Shown: positions 27,801-38,643 of the stretch, in pieces
Numbering within the stretch: the first letter of the stretch is position 1
Layout: the number at the start of each line of letters is the position of its first letter
Source of the DNA: Nemopilema nomurai
Lineage: Eukaryota > Cnidaria > Scyphozoa > Rhizostomeae > Rhizostomatidae
Length of the DNA stretch: 64,000 nucleotides
NCBI GenBank assembly: GCA_003864495.1
Contig: PEDN01001353.1
Location: 1,289,431-1,353,430, forward strand
Reading direction: 5' to 3'
Position numbers and translations under genes: made by a program
Notes under the pieces: generated by a model
Seen by the model: the letters and a program-made list of their open reading frames with translations, nothing else
The model's database searches: none
What the model was told of the DNA's origin: nothing

Positions 27801-30800
27801 GAGGATGCGAAGGCAACAGCAGGTGCTGAAGGGCCCCAGGCGGATGGACCCAAGGAAGCGCAAAGAAGAAGTAAAAGAGATCAGCGGTCCTTGCAGAAAA
27901 GGCGCTACCCACCATTAGGTGCTTGGGCAGATGACGATAGCGATTATTTCGAAATAGCGAACAGCGGAAAGAAATTTGGAGTGGAAGAGAAAGCGTCGAA
28001 CACTGAGCTTGGTGATATTCTGTCGGGGAAAAGGCCTTTGTTTGAGGAAACTAGCCACAGTTCAGATGAAGTTGAGACGAAAGAAGCTCCACCTGACGAT
28101 GCCCAAACAAGGAGACAACTAGAGACGAGAGTGGATCATTCCTGGCGCGACAAAGAGGCGAGAAAGTCGAGGGACGATGCGGATGTGCCATCGAAGAGCC
28201 TGTCAGAGGGCCGATCGTACGGGCATAGGCGGCTGCAGTCAGCACCAATGCAGTTGACCCCAAGCAAGGCCGATCGGGGGACTTTGGTGGAAAGCGACCT
28301 GCCCGGGAGTCCCTTCGAGTTGGTGAAGAGAGCACCACTGCAAGAGAACACACGTGCAAGGATTAGAAGCTACTCCCAAGGCAACTATATTGACTTCAAC
28401 AAAGGGCAGGAGGAGCTCACGAAAATGGCCGAGGAGGTGTGTCAAGTGGACAGGAAAGACCTCGAAATGGATGACCCGGAGGAAATCCAGGTGGGAAGGA
28501 TGCTTTATCCTTTGTCTACATAAACATTTCAAACGCAGAAGGTTGTCTCTATCTAGCCAGGGGTTGGGTCTGTCTTTTGCAAATTCATTTGGATGTATGA
28601 AAACTTCCAGTTCTTTCGTTGTCTCAAATGCGAGTGGTGAAAAGATACAAGCTTAACTCAGATTGTTTTCATAATGTTTTTCTTTTTTAGTATGATGAAA
28701 GTTTGGACGAGACGTTAAAGTCGACAGAAACCTCTTCGAAGGCAGAACAAGAAAACAAAACTAGTGTTAGTACGGATGTGATTGACAGCAAATGCGAAAA
28801 GAAGACTGAAAAGCAAAAATCTGCCGCAGGGAGGGTGAGTGATGCGGAGGAGAGCGAGCGGGAATCTGTCTCTTCCAGTAGCGCTGTTCTGCGAAATCGA
28901 GGTTTGTTTTTCTATTTGTATACTGCCCTTAAGTACACCTCAAGTTCTTTCAGTTCGAGGCTTCTCTCCAGAATCCTTGTCTCGAGGGCCATTGTTATTC
29001 CCCAGTTTGCTTACAATGAAGTTCGATTCCGGTTGGTCTCTGTATCCAAAACGCGGCTTCGATTTAACTGATGCTTTGCGGATGCCATTTCTGTTCATGG
29101 ATACAAATTTTATTATGTCTTCCTTTTAAAAATTGATTTTTAACTCCAAGGCTGATGTAAAAATGTTTTCCATTGTCATCAATTTAGGCCACACTCGGCA
29201 AAGATCGTTGCAATATCGAGGATTCGGATTTATGGGTAGGCTTGATAGTTTATTGTACTGGTAACAATTTCATCAACTTTGTATGTTTTTCGAAAAGTTA
29301 CATATTCTGTGTTGCTCGTATGAAAACGTTCATGCATTCGTATTTTGAATCACTAATTGTATAAACATTGGAGAATATTTGCTATGCATCCTGTGTATTT
29401 CGAAAAGCCACTTGAATTATTAAATCAAATTATTATGTCTCTAGATAACAAGGAGGAAACTGATTCTAAATCCAGTACTCTTGAAGGTATTTTTGCTTTT
29501 CTACAACCACATGCTTGTTTTAAGACAGTCATGAAGCTGTGTGAATTTTTTTCTTAGGCTCTTAGGTAACTTATGAATAACACTGTTCGCAGATAGAATA
29601 TCATCAGTCAAAATTTGAGATATGATCTAATAAATTTCATTTTGAATACATTTTAACCACAAGACCCAAAATGATTATGTCTACGATTTTTAATGTTATC
29701 TTTTTGTACTTTGTATTCGATTTGAGTCCATCAATTTAACTACCATTTGTTCGAAAACTCACTGTTGCTTATCAGAATCTGTCAGGAGATTTGTTAGTTT
29801 CCAATATTTTTCTGATATTACCCGCAGCTTCAGAGTTATCCCGTAACTTCTTATTTCGATAGGCTCACTAGCGTTTCGAGCGAGGAAACTTCGAATTTAC
29901 TTCCAACTAAATGGTTTTGATAAATGTTCCCTTGATTGTGTAAATCTTTGTGTTCCAAAGGCTTCGTTACGGTGGTGACTTGATGACCTTAAGTTTTCTT
30001 TGCAATCATTCCTTTACCCAAAATACCTATGTTCTGATATAAATAGCATAATACAAAATGATATGATATAATATAATATAATATATTATATTATATTATA
30101 TTGTATTGTATTGTATTGTATTGTATTGTATTGTATTGTATTGTATTGTATTGTATCATATATATATGTGTGTGTGTATATATATATATATGAGTTTTTC
30201 GATGATGACTCTGAGTTATAATTCGATGATTGAAATTGTTTTTGTCCCCAGCATCTTCGACTCAGGGACAGAAGAAAGGAACCGAAAAAATGAAGAAGAT
30301 TATATCTCATTTGCTGCCTGGATCAAACTTTCAGCCTGTCCCTATTCCATTGTGAGTCGCTCAATTTGTCAAGTGTTTGCTAATGAACAGTTCTCTATTT
30401 GAATTATATATCCATATCAGTTGCTTTCTTCTTAAAGTGGTCAAACAAGATGAACTGATGACGCGTTTATCGTTTGTGTAATACTAATCGATCCCCCTAG
30501 GTACAAAACATGCTATTTTCTGATTTTATGATCATGCAGAGCAATATTGACGTCTAAACTGCTTTATATCCTATGTGTCATTTTCGTCGCGTCATTTTCA
30601 GCCCTGCCACTGAACATTACCTATTACCAATCGGTGACTCGGTGTCTGTTGTCATCAACGAAAGGGAGCCGTCGTCTGTTATTGCCTACGCCCTCAGGTA
30701 ATACTCATTCAATCATTGCTGAACGAACCTGATTCGTCTAATACTGCCCTTATGAATCAGCCTCTTGTTTTAAAACCACATTGTCTTTGTCATTAGGCAA

Positions 30801-33800
30801 AAGTTACTTGTTTTTTTGTTTACAGTTTAGGAAAGTTGCTGAATTGCCAATAGCCCCGATATAATTATGTACTTTATATTACTGACCAAGATCTAACTCT
30901 GCTCATTCTCCTGCTTGCATTGCTCTTTGCTGGTGGGTTATACCTTACCAGTCAGTGTTTCGCTGTGATTGAAAATTGATTACATCATGTTTACTTTTGC
31001 AGCTCGATTGACTACTTCAATCAACTGAGTCAATTGCGCATGCTCTTGGCGGGGCCCCCAAGCGAGCCTGGGACCGAACAAACCAATCAGACGTCATCGC
31101 CAATCGGAAAGGCAATGGAAGCACCCGAAATGCAAGTAGACGATCGTTCATTTAAACCCTCAATGTAACACAGGCACTATGTATGGGGCATTTATTTTTT
31201 CTGCTTCGCAGTGCAATGATCAACAGTACCAGCCAGTATCCCTATGCACATGACCATTTGGCATCCATTTGAATTTTGCAACTTTCTCTAGGCCCAGTGC
31301 AATGCCCTTCAAATGTACTTTCAGTTGATTTATAGTTGTTGCAATGCAGCGAGGCCGCTGGTAGGAGCTCAATATTGTTCACGTGGCTTGTTTACCACAT
31401 CCCCCTCATGGTATGATTGGGCCAAATTTCGCAGTGAATAAGTGAAACTGAACGCAGAATGTCAAATCAGCACGGTGCATCTGCCATTTTCCCAGACTTT
31501 AGAGGATCGCGCTCTGTTAAAAATGAGACTAGGGTATGGAGCATTAAATATCTCTGCGTTCTCTCATTTCTCAGGCCGTGACCACTCTGCGTAGGTTCAC
31601 TTCTCGTGCGCGTTTGCATCGATTCACCGTCAGCCGCTCGCACTGCTGTGAGCAATAACTGTGTAAAAGATGAAATTTTCAGATGGAACTTCAAATAGTG
31701 GGAACCATTTTTATAAGTGGCCAGTTGTTTAAAATATCCGCTTTTTGCTGTTCACATGGAGTTTTTGAATTTGGCTGTTTGAAAATCGTGCTTTTTAAGA
31801 GCCTTTTCGTGTTATTTTATTGCATAGCAGCGCGAACGCTGAGCTGAAACAGACGAAATTATACTTGCACGTGAAAAGGCAAAACAGCTTCAACCTTTGC
31901 AACCACATCCACTTGTAATCACATCTACTTGCAGTCTTTCTACAAAGGACCCGATTGTGCCCCCGTCAAATAGGCCCCGTTGAATATGCTTCTCATAGAT
32001 CTTGTAGTAGCCCCCCGGTGTCATGTTATTTGATCGACGGGCCTGAATGAACTCGGCTCAGATTATTGTTTGGTTAAAGCGAAATTGTGGATTACTTTTG
32101 CAAAATGTGATAAATGTCTAGCTTGTTAAAATTGAAAAAAATCACTTCTTGTTTCTTGCCTTGCCTCTCTACCAGTCGCCAAACAAGTCATTACTGTATT
32201 TAAATTTTTAGTTTTTAAGCCAACCAATATTAATTTCAAACATCGAGAGGCATTTCGTTACGGATCTTTTTTGCCTTGCCAATGTTCATTTAGTCTTCGG
32301 CTGAATTTGAGACAATAAGCTTTTCACATAGATACTCGCGTAGCTATTTCTTGGCAGGTCTAAACGACTTCAAACTCAAAGCGATTATTTGCGATACTCT
32401 TGAGGTTATAAGGTATAGTTTGGGAATTTTACGATTAACTCTTTTGACGTCATCACTTTCCCCAATCGAAAGTTAAAACCAAGGCATTTGTTTATGTGAT
32501 TATTATATCCTTCCAGGAATTCCACTGATGTCGTGTTACGAAATCGTAAACCATTGGGGAAGTCAATGAAGCGGCCTCGTTCTTGGGCTGGCGTCTCCAT
32601 TAAGAGTCCTTTGATCGAATATCAGATAACGTTCCCGTCCGATCTAATCTTAGGCACAGGTCTGTAACGTGCGATCTGAAACAATTGTGGTAGATAGCGG
32701 TGTTAGATCTTTAACTGATGTTTTAGGTGATTATATTTTTGTAGCATTTGACCAATGTTTGACAGTTTAGTTGAAGACTCAAATGTTGCAGACTGTAGAA
32801 CATTGTGGGCCATGGTTCTGCATCAGCCACAAGGAGAAAACTTCATTCATCCACTGAATATTTTTTCTTCAGACTTTAGCGAACTTCTTCAGACTTCAGA
32901 AAACGTTGACTCGCTATAATAAGACAGGCTTCTCTGTTTCTAATAAGACGTTGTTACATACTATTCAACCAGGTCTTTTAAAGAAGTTGTTATGTCGCTA
33001 CTGCACCGTCAAATGGCATGGCTGCCACGGAATTTTGTTTCAGTTGCATCTTTTGTGACGAGCAAACTTCAATGTCTATTTCCATTCACATCCTGTGAAA
33101 AAAATTTATTTAATTTCTGGAAGGTATTGACATGTCTATTCAGTTTGATCTTGCAATTTCGCCTAAAGGCTCCATCGTTTCCTTTTAGTTGAAGCAAAGA
33201 AAATCGACCGGAGCTGCTCCACAGTGAACACGAAGAAGCTCGGGGGGCGAATGTCGCTGGCGGACCAATACTTGATGTCTACGACGATTGTGAGTGAAGC
33301 GGCCAGCAATGATTTCGCACTGGACAGCCCGGGGATACTGGACTCTGATGACGCAAAGACCGATTCGATGGACGGCATCCTCGACGACCTGGAAAGCGCC
33401 GTGGGAGACGCAGTGGACGTGAAGCAAGACCTTCCAGGTTCGAACTCGCACTACATTCAGGTCGAGCTGATGCTGCAAATGACATGACATACACTGACAT
33501 CAAGATGAAGGGATGTCATTGTATAAATGCCTTGATTAACGTTGTATACTCGCAAATGTAGTTTCTCATAAAAACACCCTGAAATTGTTCATTTTCCCTT
33601 AGGTGACAAGACAGGGAAGGAGAAAGATGACAGCAAGTCCGCAATCGACTTCAACATCAAACTGCGTAAGCCTGTATTTCAACTTTCCTTGCATTGGCAA
33701 AGATCTCCCTTCGCTGCAGAAAATCTAAATATGTTATTTCTTGTTCGGCTGGCATCGGTTTGTGCTTCTGTACCAATTTTTGGTGCATCAACATCAGAGT

Positions 33801-36800
33801 CAAAAGCCAAAGCATTCACAGTGTCTGGCACTTTATTTCTTTTATTACCCTGTGATCAGTGTCTCACATATATTAGAGTAAAGGAAGATCATCCACCAAC
33901 TTTTCCTACCTATCGCCTATTGTTATTCCAACGCTTCGTATTTCAAGTTCATACAAGACGCCAAGTTAGTTCATTTCAGCGCATTATCAAGTAGACCCCG
34001 TGAAAAGGCAAATGTTGTCAATAAGGCAAAAATGGCAATTGTCTATAAGCAGTTGTGCTTGAACAATTACGTCACCAATTTTTGTTTTCTACCTTCAGTT
34101 CTATCCATGTGCCACCCACATTTTTAAAACCCACCTACTATTAATCAAGTACTGCTAATCTCCTCAGTCTTTGGGTACTGCAGAGTAGAAGGACAATTAC
34201 CGATGCATCTTATCTCATTTGTACACGTCGGATTGTTTCCTTTTTTGTCCTCTTTTATGCAAATCTATTCCGATGTTTCGTTGATATCTCCTTTCCTTTC
34301 GTAGAATTTCACGACAACGCTGCCAGGTTCTACTGCAATGTGTATTATGCGGAACAGTTTCGCCAGTTAAGAGAGCTGATTTTCCCAGAGGGCGAGGAAA
34401 GGTCTGCATTGAATTTACAATTCGTAAAATTGTTTTTTATAGATTGATCAATAATGTCTTTATCGTTCTCAGTTCCCACATACAGTGCATTACCAGAATG
34501 TTTTCCTCGTCTTTATCATTACCTTTGGCAAAACATTTTACACTTGAGGCCAACAAAAACCTTTACTCTTTTCAAACTCTACATTCAGCTTTATATCTCT
34601 ATAAGTGCTTCTTCATAAACAGTTTCGCGTGTTGGAAAAATATTGATGCAACAATTGTTCATGCTTCTCAATCAATTTTTATTTGCGAGTGTTTGAAATA
34701 GGTAGTGATTTGAATATGTTTTAAGCAAGAAGTATGTGTTACAAAGTTTTTGTAGTATATAAATTTGATTGTTTTTTCTGTTTTCTAGGTATATCCAGTC
34801 TCTCTCGAGATGCGTTTTCTGGAAGGCCAGAGGAGGGAAGTCAGGATCTTCATTCTCGAAGTCATTGGGTGAGCAATTTTCTAGGCTCTTCGGCAATTGA
34901 GATATTTGGGGATTTTGCTTTTCTAGTTTTTGTATAAGGTGGAAACGAACTTTTTACCGAATTACTGGTAAAAGGGTAACAATCAATACTAGGTCTATCT
35001 AGCTATCTTCTTTATTAAGCTTAGAATGTATATACACTGACAAACGTAATGTTTATAAAGTTGTAACCTAATTCATATATTGAATTAAGAATTCAACTTA
35101 TTACGCATTAACTTGATGATGGGTTGATAAAACCAGTTTGAGGACCGTGGCATTGATGGCCTAAATGCCATTGGAATGGGATAAAAGGTCGCGATGGGTT
35201 TTCATGATTTGAATTAGAGATGAAGTTTTAAGAGCGACTATGAAAGAAGTTGATTATTGTCTGACCATGCCTTTGATTTATCTATTATCATTTTACAGAT
35301 GACCGGTTCGTGATGAAGCAAATGTCTCGGCTTGAAGTGCAGTCGTTTGTCGAATTCGCTCCCCACTACTTTCAATACATGGACAAGGCCTTGAAGGAAC
35401 AGGTAGCTGGACAAGAATCTTTATTTCCTCAGTGATGTTCTTTAAAATCTGGCATTCCGGAGGCTTTTGTCAGGATTTGAAGAATCTAAATTGTTGCCAA
35501 TCTAGGCCAGGGGTGTGGGGCTGAGGCTCAAGGGGCTGAGTCTCCTTGTTAATGCCGAACATTTGAAATTTATTCTTTTTCTATTGTTTTTGCCATATTT
35601 TGTGCGAGAGCCCTCCCACCTCTTGTTGTAAAAGGCGTTACTTCTCAAAGAGCGAGAGGCAAAGAAAATGCACTCAATACATTTTTTGTGCTCTTTCATT
35701 TGCACTAAAATTGAAGACACTAAACAACTACAAGCTCTTATGTATTTATTAACATAACACGACATTGATTTATGGCTAACACGTGATATGACATGTGATT
35801 GTATGCACGTGTCCTATTACATTGTTCTTTTCATAGCACTGCCTCACTGATTTAGGTTCCTCTCAGATTTACAGCTTATTGCTGTGTCTACCCTCAAGCT
35901 ACAGTCTCTGAACACTTAAGTTGTATTCACTGCGTTCTTTCTCTCGAATAAAGGTTTATTGTTACATTCTTATATAATCTGTACAGTTTAATTATAATCT
36001 TATGAGCTTTTTCGCACTATAATTGTCGGCAAATAATCAATCGGGTGATATTGGAAACCATCTTGTAACCATCAGAAAATATTTGACGAAAGTGCTATAG
36101 TATTGGACCTGAATGATACGGTCCTGTATCAAATTTTGCTTGAATCAGCTCATACGATCTGGCATGTGTTTCTTAGCGTCCGACCACACTTGCAAAAATA
36201 CTGGGAGTTTATCGAATTGGCTTCAAGAATGCGCAGACAAATGCATCGATGAGACAGGATGTCCTGGTGATGGAAAACGTGTTTTATAATCGTAAAGTAA
36301 ATAAGGTGGGTTTACCGATTGCTTGCTATGTCTGCTGAGATATTATTGAAAATATGTTTTAATCCAGCTTTTTGGCACCAAGAAGTACGTTTCAAATTCC
36401 TCATTAAAATTTTGTATCAAAATTTTATTTTAAAATTTTGGTATTTCCTGGATCCGCGTCTTTTTAAAACCTTAACTTGCTTGCTTGTAGATCTTTGATT
36501 TGAAAGGCTCTGTGCGAAGTCGTTACGTGCACACATCCGGAAAGGAAGAAGTTTTGATGGATGAAAACTTTCTTGAAAGTAAGATTTCCGTCAGTTTCAT
36601 AGAGTGCCAATGTCTTACGGTTGAGTGTCAATGTCTGTGTTACTGCTAGCGGTCAAGGTGATTATAAATGATCAGCAAGATGATCAGAAAAGATTTTTGT
36701 GATACACATAAGGAATTGCCTTGATCAAAGAATTATGTTGCCAAGTGTAGCAATATGGACAAGTACACTTTGCAACTGGCGATGGCGTAACGCAAAGTTT

Positions 36801-38261
36801 CATGAAAGATGCGCAACCTGATTTATGCTTAATTAATTGATTTAGACGTTGGGCTAGAAGGCTCTTTTGAGATATCTAGTGATAGAGTTAAATGTATTGA
36901 TTGCTAGGTTGTTTTGTGTTAGGTTAACTTGTTGCAAATACGCTTCATCGTACAATTATTTGCCTTAGAAAATATAGGGGAAAATATGATTTATATGTTT
37001 ATTTTTCAATATTTTTTATTGGAGCCAGCAATTTTTTTAAGAGGTCTTTGTCGAACTTTGAATAGCTCCCCAAGCTTCCGTTTGATAAATCATTAATAAT
37101 CTCGATTGGCATTTCGATAACCTATCCAGAACAACATGATAGATAAAAACAAGAGACCTTTATGTTAACGATTTAAATGATCGAGGCAAGTGGACAGATG
37201 TCCCTGAAATATGTGACTACAAGTATAAGGTTCCTGCCCTACAAACATTTCACAACATCGTAGGCCTATTAATGGGCTCGATACGCGGCCAGGCTGCCGA
37301 GTAAAAGCCGCGCACAACAGCTGCGTTACTCATAGTGAGCATTGTGTTTGCAGTGATATGCGAGACGCCGCTGTTTATCAGGCCGCACTCCAAGGCCGTG
37401 CTCTCCAAGGCCATTCACAACGATTCCGAGTTCCTGTCGAACCATAGCGTCATGGACTACTCCCTTCTGGTCGGCATCGATGAGCTCAAGTTTGAGCTAG
37501 TCGTGGGGATAATTGGTTAGTAAGCGTCTATTTTCTCGTACCTGTTTTCAGGTTGATAACAGCATGACAAAATGCGTATAGCAGAACCCTTTCTGACTAA
37601 ACAACTTTTATTATACATTAGTCTATAAGCTAGAGATCAAGATTTCAACAACGGAATTCTCTAGACCTCAGTGCTACCTTCTGACCAATATGTTACTTGT
37701 GACAATCAACATTATATTGAGTTGAATTGAAGTATTCGAATTAATTGAAATGGATTGATTGAAAACATTATACCTGACACTAAAGACATTGAAATGCCTT
37801 TTATTTGTTAGTATATCTAATAGCATCTTTTACGTTGATTCACAGCTAACTTTATCCCAATTCTTAAGATCTTTTTCGCCAGGATAATGAACCACCTAGT
37901 GAATAAAGAGAAGACCATTGGGTTTTTGATCCTGATATCACCTTGATGGTCCGCAATGATTGCATTCCATCCATGAAGATGATCTTTGATATACTTTCCT
38001 ATCTTCTGAAAGTAATATTTTGTCACCGATGTAAATTATAATTAAACTGCCGACTTATTTCTTGCAGACTACATTCGCACTTTCACTTGGGATAAAAAGT
38101 TAGAAAGCTACGTGAAGTCGACAGGAATCCTGGGTGGACACGGTAAAATGCCGACCGTCGTTTCGCCGGCCGTCTACAGAACTCGATTCACAGAAGCAAT
38201 GCATCGCTACTTCTTGATGGTTCCGGACAAATGGACCGGCTTCGGTGCTGATCACAACTGA
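6870..38261 (+). CDS. PIKFYVE: PIKfyve: 1-phosphatidylinositol-3-phosphate 5-kinase, multi-exon gene
   Basis: The enzyme phosphorylates PI3P to PI(3,5)P2 on endosomes and lysosomes. Rebuilt coding exons: 6870-7295, 7670-7856, 8311-8648, 9153-9304, 9958-10072, 10364-10546, 10999-11059, 11625-11737, 12428-12699, 13436-13550, 15078-15275, 16559-16744, 17179-17238, 17458-17526 (donor uncertain), 17613-18512, 18961-19061, 19712-19783, 20465-20636, 21370-21548, 23043-23153, 23569-23683, 24179-24429, 25198-25315, 26315-26917, 27165-28490, 28691-28901, 29188-29235, 29445-29486, 30252-30351, 30602-30697, 31003-31135, 33189-33437, 33603-33665, 34305-34401, 34789-34868, 35299-35402, 36177-36305, 36491-36578, 37354-37515, 38068-38261. 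All phases agree except between 31135 and 33189, where an exon of 3n+1 nt must be missing. The protein is about 2,740 residues (human about 2,100); the excess is a Ser/acidic linker. The domain order equals the family's. The start ATG follows a 5' UTR acceptor at 6856. Confidence 0.93.
7670..8340 (+). CDS. PIKFYVE: PIKfyve FYVE zinc finger (two exons)
   Basis: This block spans exon 7670-7856 and the start of exon 8311-8648, about residues 153-217. All FYVE signatures are readable: WMPD (WxxD), RRRHHCRVCG (RR/KHHCR) and RVCNYC (RVC), with eight zinc-binding cysteines in CxxC pairs. The FYVE finger binds PI3P and recruits the kinase to endosomes. The intron splits the finger after TMGFGG. Unspliced reading gives a false extension after the donor at 7857. 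Confidence 0.93.
9153..10072 (+). CDS. PIKFYVE: PIKfyve DEP domain (two exons)
   Basis: Exons 9153-9304 and 9958-10072 join across an AG|G codon to about residues 318-406. Conserved segments are HRFRLKTYTNCFVGHEMVDWL and RAQGVAIGQDFLDLGWI followed by FKDEYMLYQP. These align to the human segment HRYWLRTHPNCIVGKELVNWL and RAQAIAIGQAMVDGRWL. DEP domains mediate membrane or protein contacts. The 650-nt intron between the halves holds a 24-bp minisatellite. Confidence 0.9.
9805..9876 (+). repeat. 24-bp minisatellite, three copies, in a PIKfyve intron
   Basis: Three nearly identical 24-bp units (CTTCACGCACCTTGCTTCCA followed by TATT) stand in tandem, starting at 9805, 9829 and 9853. The block is 80 bp before the acceptor of the second DEP exon. 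Units differ at single positions (GCGCC/GCACC, ATATTC/ATGTTC). Confidence 0.85.
13436..17870 (+). CDS. PIKFYVE: PIKfyve TCP-1/Cpn60-like chaperonin domain (exons 10-15)
   Basis: The exons here carry the family's conserved chaperonin-like segments: WKDVIMPIVVRISEQ, DDDMDIRQYVWFKIVP, FPKNVVHKKMT, PKILMLNCAIEYQ, PNIVLVEKTVARVAQIMLL, KTLMCFEGCAPDLGCSLVLQGG and FLMDEFAMPP. In the known complex this domain contacts VAC14 and FIG4. The small exons 17179-17238 and 17458-17526 are the least conserved part (human LLTKPHLGTCHKFYMQ). Their boundaries rest on phase, and the 17526 donor (T|GTGCAA) is weak. Confidence 0.85.
15382..15465 (+). repeat. 11-bp degenerate minisatellite in a PIKfyve intron
   Basis: About 7.5 units of an 11-bp motif (CATCATTCCGT / CAGCACTGCGT type) are arranged head to tail. 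Every unit begins CATC or CAGC, and most end with a GT or CT dinucleotide. Confidence 0.8.
18011..24429 (+). CDS. PIKFYVE: PIKfyve cysteine-rich (CCR/CHK) and spectrin-like helical region
   Basis: From the end of the 900-nt exon to exon 24179-24429 the sequence keeps the family-specific cysteine-rich region. Readable blocks are PYLLTEEGHNC, LADFRAQGG, DCFDPYNHQKIAVLFSSYS, MEFYGRNDITLGGFLERYCF, CDVPMVNHVRYFAHG, LDSPIPGY followed by TILTWSWCKQCKQ, and SFAKYLELRFYG with CGHSLHQDHYQYFSF. These match human PIKfyve block by block. Helical, charged segments follow. Region function in the family: regulation and complex assembly. Confidence 0.9.
20663..20716 (+). repeat. (GTT/GCT)n trinucleotide-like tract
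   Basis: An impure run of TTG/CTG triplets follows the donor of exon 20465-20636. It is non-coding. Confidence 0.75.
25046..25094. repeat. Perfect 14-bp inverted repeat (hairpin) in a PIKfyve intron
   Basis: The arms TAGGTCTCTAAGCT (25046-25059) and AGCTTAGAGACCTA (25081-25094) are exact reverse complements separated by 21 nt. The homology continues imperfectly outward (CTTCAA / CTGAAG). It could be a small fold-back element; no target-site duplication was identified. Confidence 0.75.
26315..28490 (+). CDS. PIKFYVE: PIKfyve expanded acidic Ser-rich linker (two large exons)
   Basis: Exons 26315-26917 (201 codons) and 27165-28490 (442 codons) are both phase 0 and encode about 640 residues dominated by Ser, Glu, Asp and Lys. 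No recognised domain is visible. The human protein has a much shorter linker at this place, between the cysteine-rich region and the kinase core. Basic-Ser patches (RRKLMSLG, RRLQSAP, RIRSYSQG) resemble kinase or 14-3-3 type sites, but this is inference. The frame is fully open over 2 kb of exon, which supports real coding. Confidence 0.8.
30063..30192 (+). repeat. Compound microsatellite: ATATA, (TTGTA)11, then TA/TG dinucleotides
   Basis: An AT-rich pentamer tract (30063-30100) passes into eleven perfect TTGTA pentamers (30101-30155). A TA/TG/TA dinucleotide tract follows to 30192. The block ends 59 nt before the acceptor of PIKfyve exon 30252-30351. Confidence 0.9.
31136..33188 (+). other. 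PIKfyve intron that must hide at least one small exon
   Basis: The exon ending at 31135 finishes in phase 0, but the exon at 33189 needs one carried base. One or more exons summing to 3n+1 nt are therefore expected here. Candidates are 31575-31590 (16 nt, strong TTTCTCAG acceptor, GTAGGT donor), which alone restores the frame, and 32517-32659 (143 nt, CCTTCCAG acceptor, GTCTGT donor), which would need a preceding phase-2 exon. The rest of the interval shows nothing recognisable. Confidence 0.45.
34305..38261 (+). CDS. PIKFYVE: PIKfyve PIPK catalytic domain (last six or seven exons)
   Basis: The catalytic core matches human PIKfyve closely. Readable segments are ARFYCNVYYAEQFR, WKARGGKSGSSF (glycine-rich loop), DDRFVMKQMSRLEVQSF (ATP-binding Lys), FAPHYFQYMD, LAKILGVYRIGFKN, VLVMENVFYNRK, IFDLKGSVRSRYV, FIRPHSKAVL, MDYSLLVGID (catalytic Asp), VVGIIDYIRTFTWDKKLE (DFG-equivalent Asp) and STGILGG (activation loop). 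The protein ends after DKWTGFGADHN. The key catalytic residues I can check are present, so the kinase should be active. Confidence 0.93.
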
Positions 38262-38637
38262 AAATTACGTCAATGATTTCTTTTAGTTTCTGATTTTCAC
38301 CAAATCTCCTTCGCAGTGTCGCATATGCTGCTTTGTATATATTGCGTGCGCAGGGACAGGTACTGTCAAATTTGAATTTACTGCTTTTGGAAAACGCAAA
38401 CGAACGATAATTTTGAATCGCATTTGTTAATTTTTGTATATTTCAAGGTAGCCACGCAGTTATTTCACCACCGAAGTTCTTCTTTGTTGTGTTTTGTTGC
38501 ATTTTAGAATGCCTCTGTTGCCAAAGTTTTATCATCCAGACACCAGACTGATTTGGCTGTTTCGGTCACAATTCGGAAAGTTGCTCACTCAGTCTGCGAA
38601 AGTTGCGTTGGCTATTTTGACGATAAAGTGTAATATC

Positions 38638-38643
38638 AATAAA
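38638..38643 (+). terminator. Poly(A) signal of PIKfyve
   Basis: A canonical AATAAA lies about 375 nt downstream of the PIKfyve stop codon. It is the first canonical signal I found in the 3' UTR. Confidence 0.6.

Noticed and set aside
32406..32600. 64-codon minus-strand ORF
   Set aside because: No recognised similarity and no splice signals around it. It overlaps the plus-strand candidate exon at 32517, which is itself uncertain.
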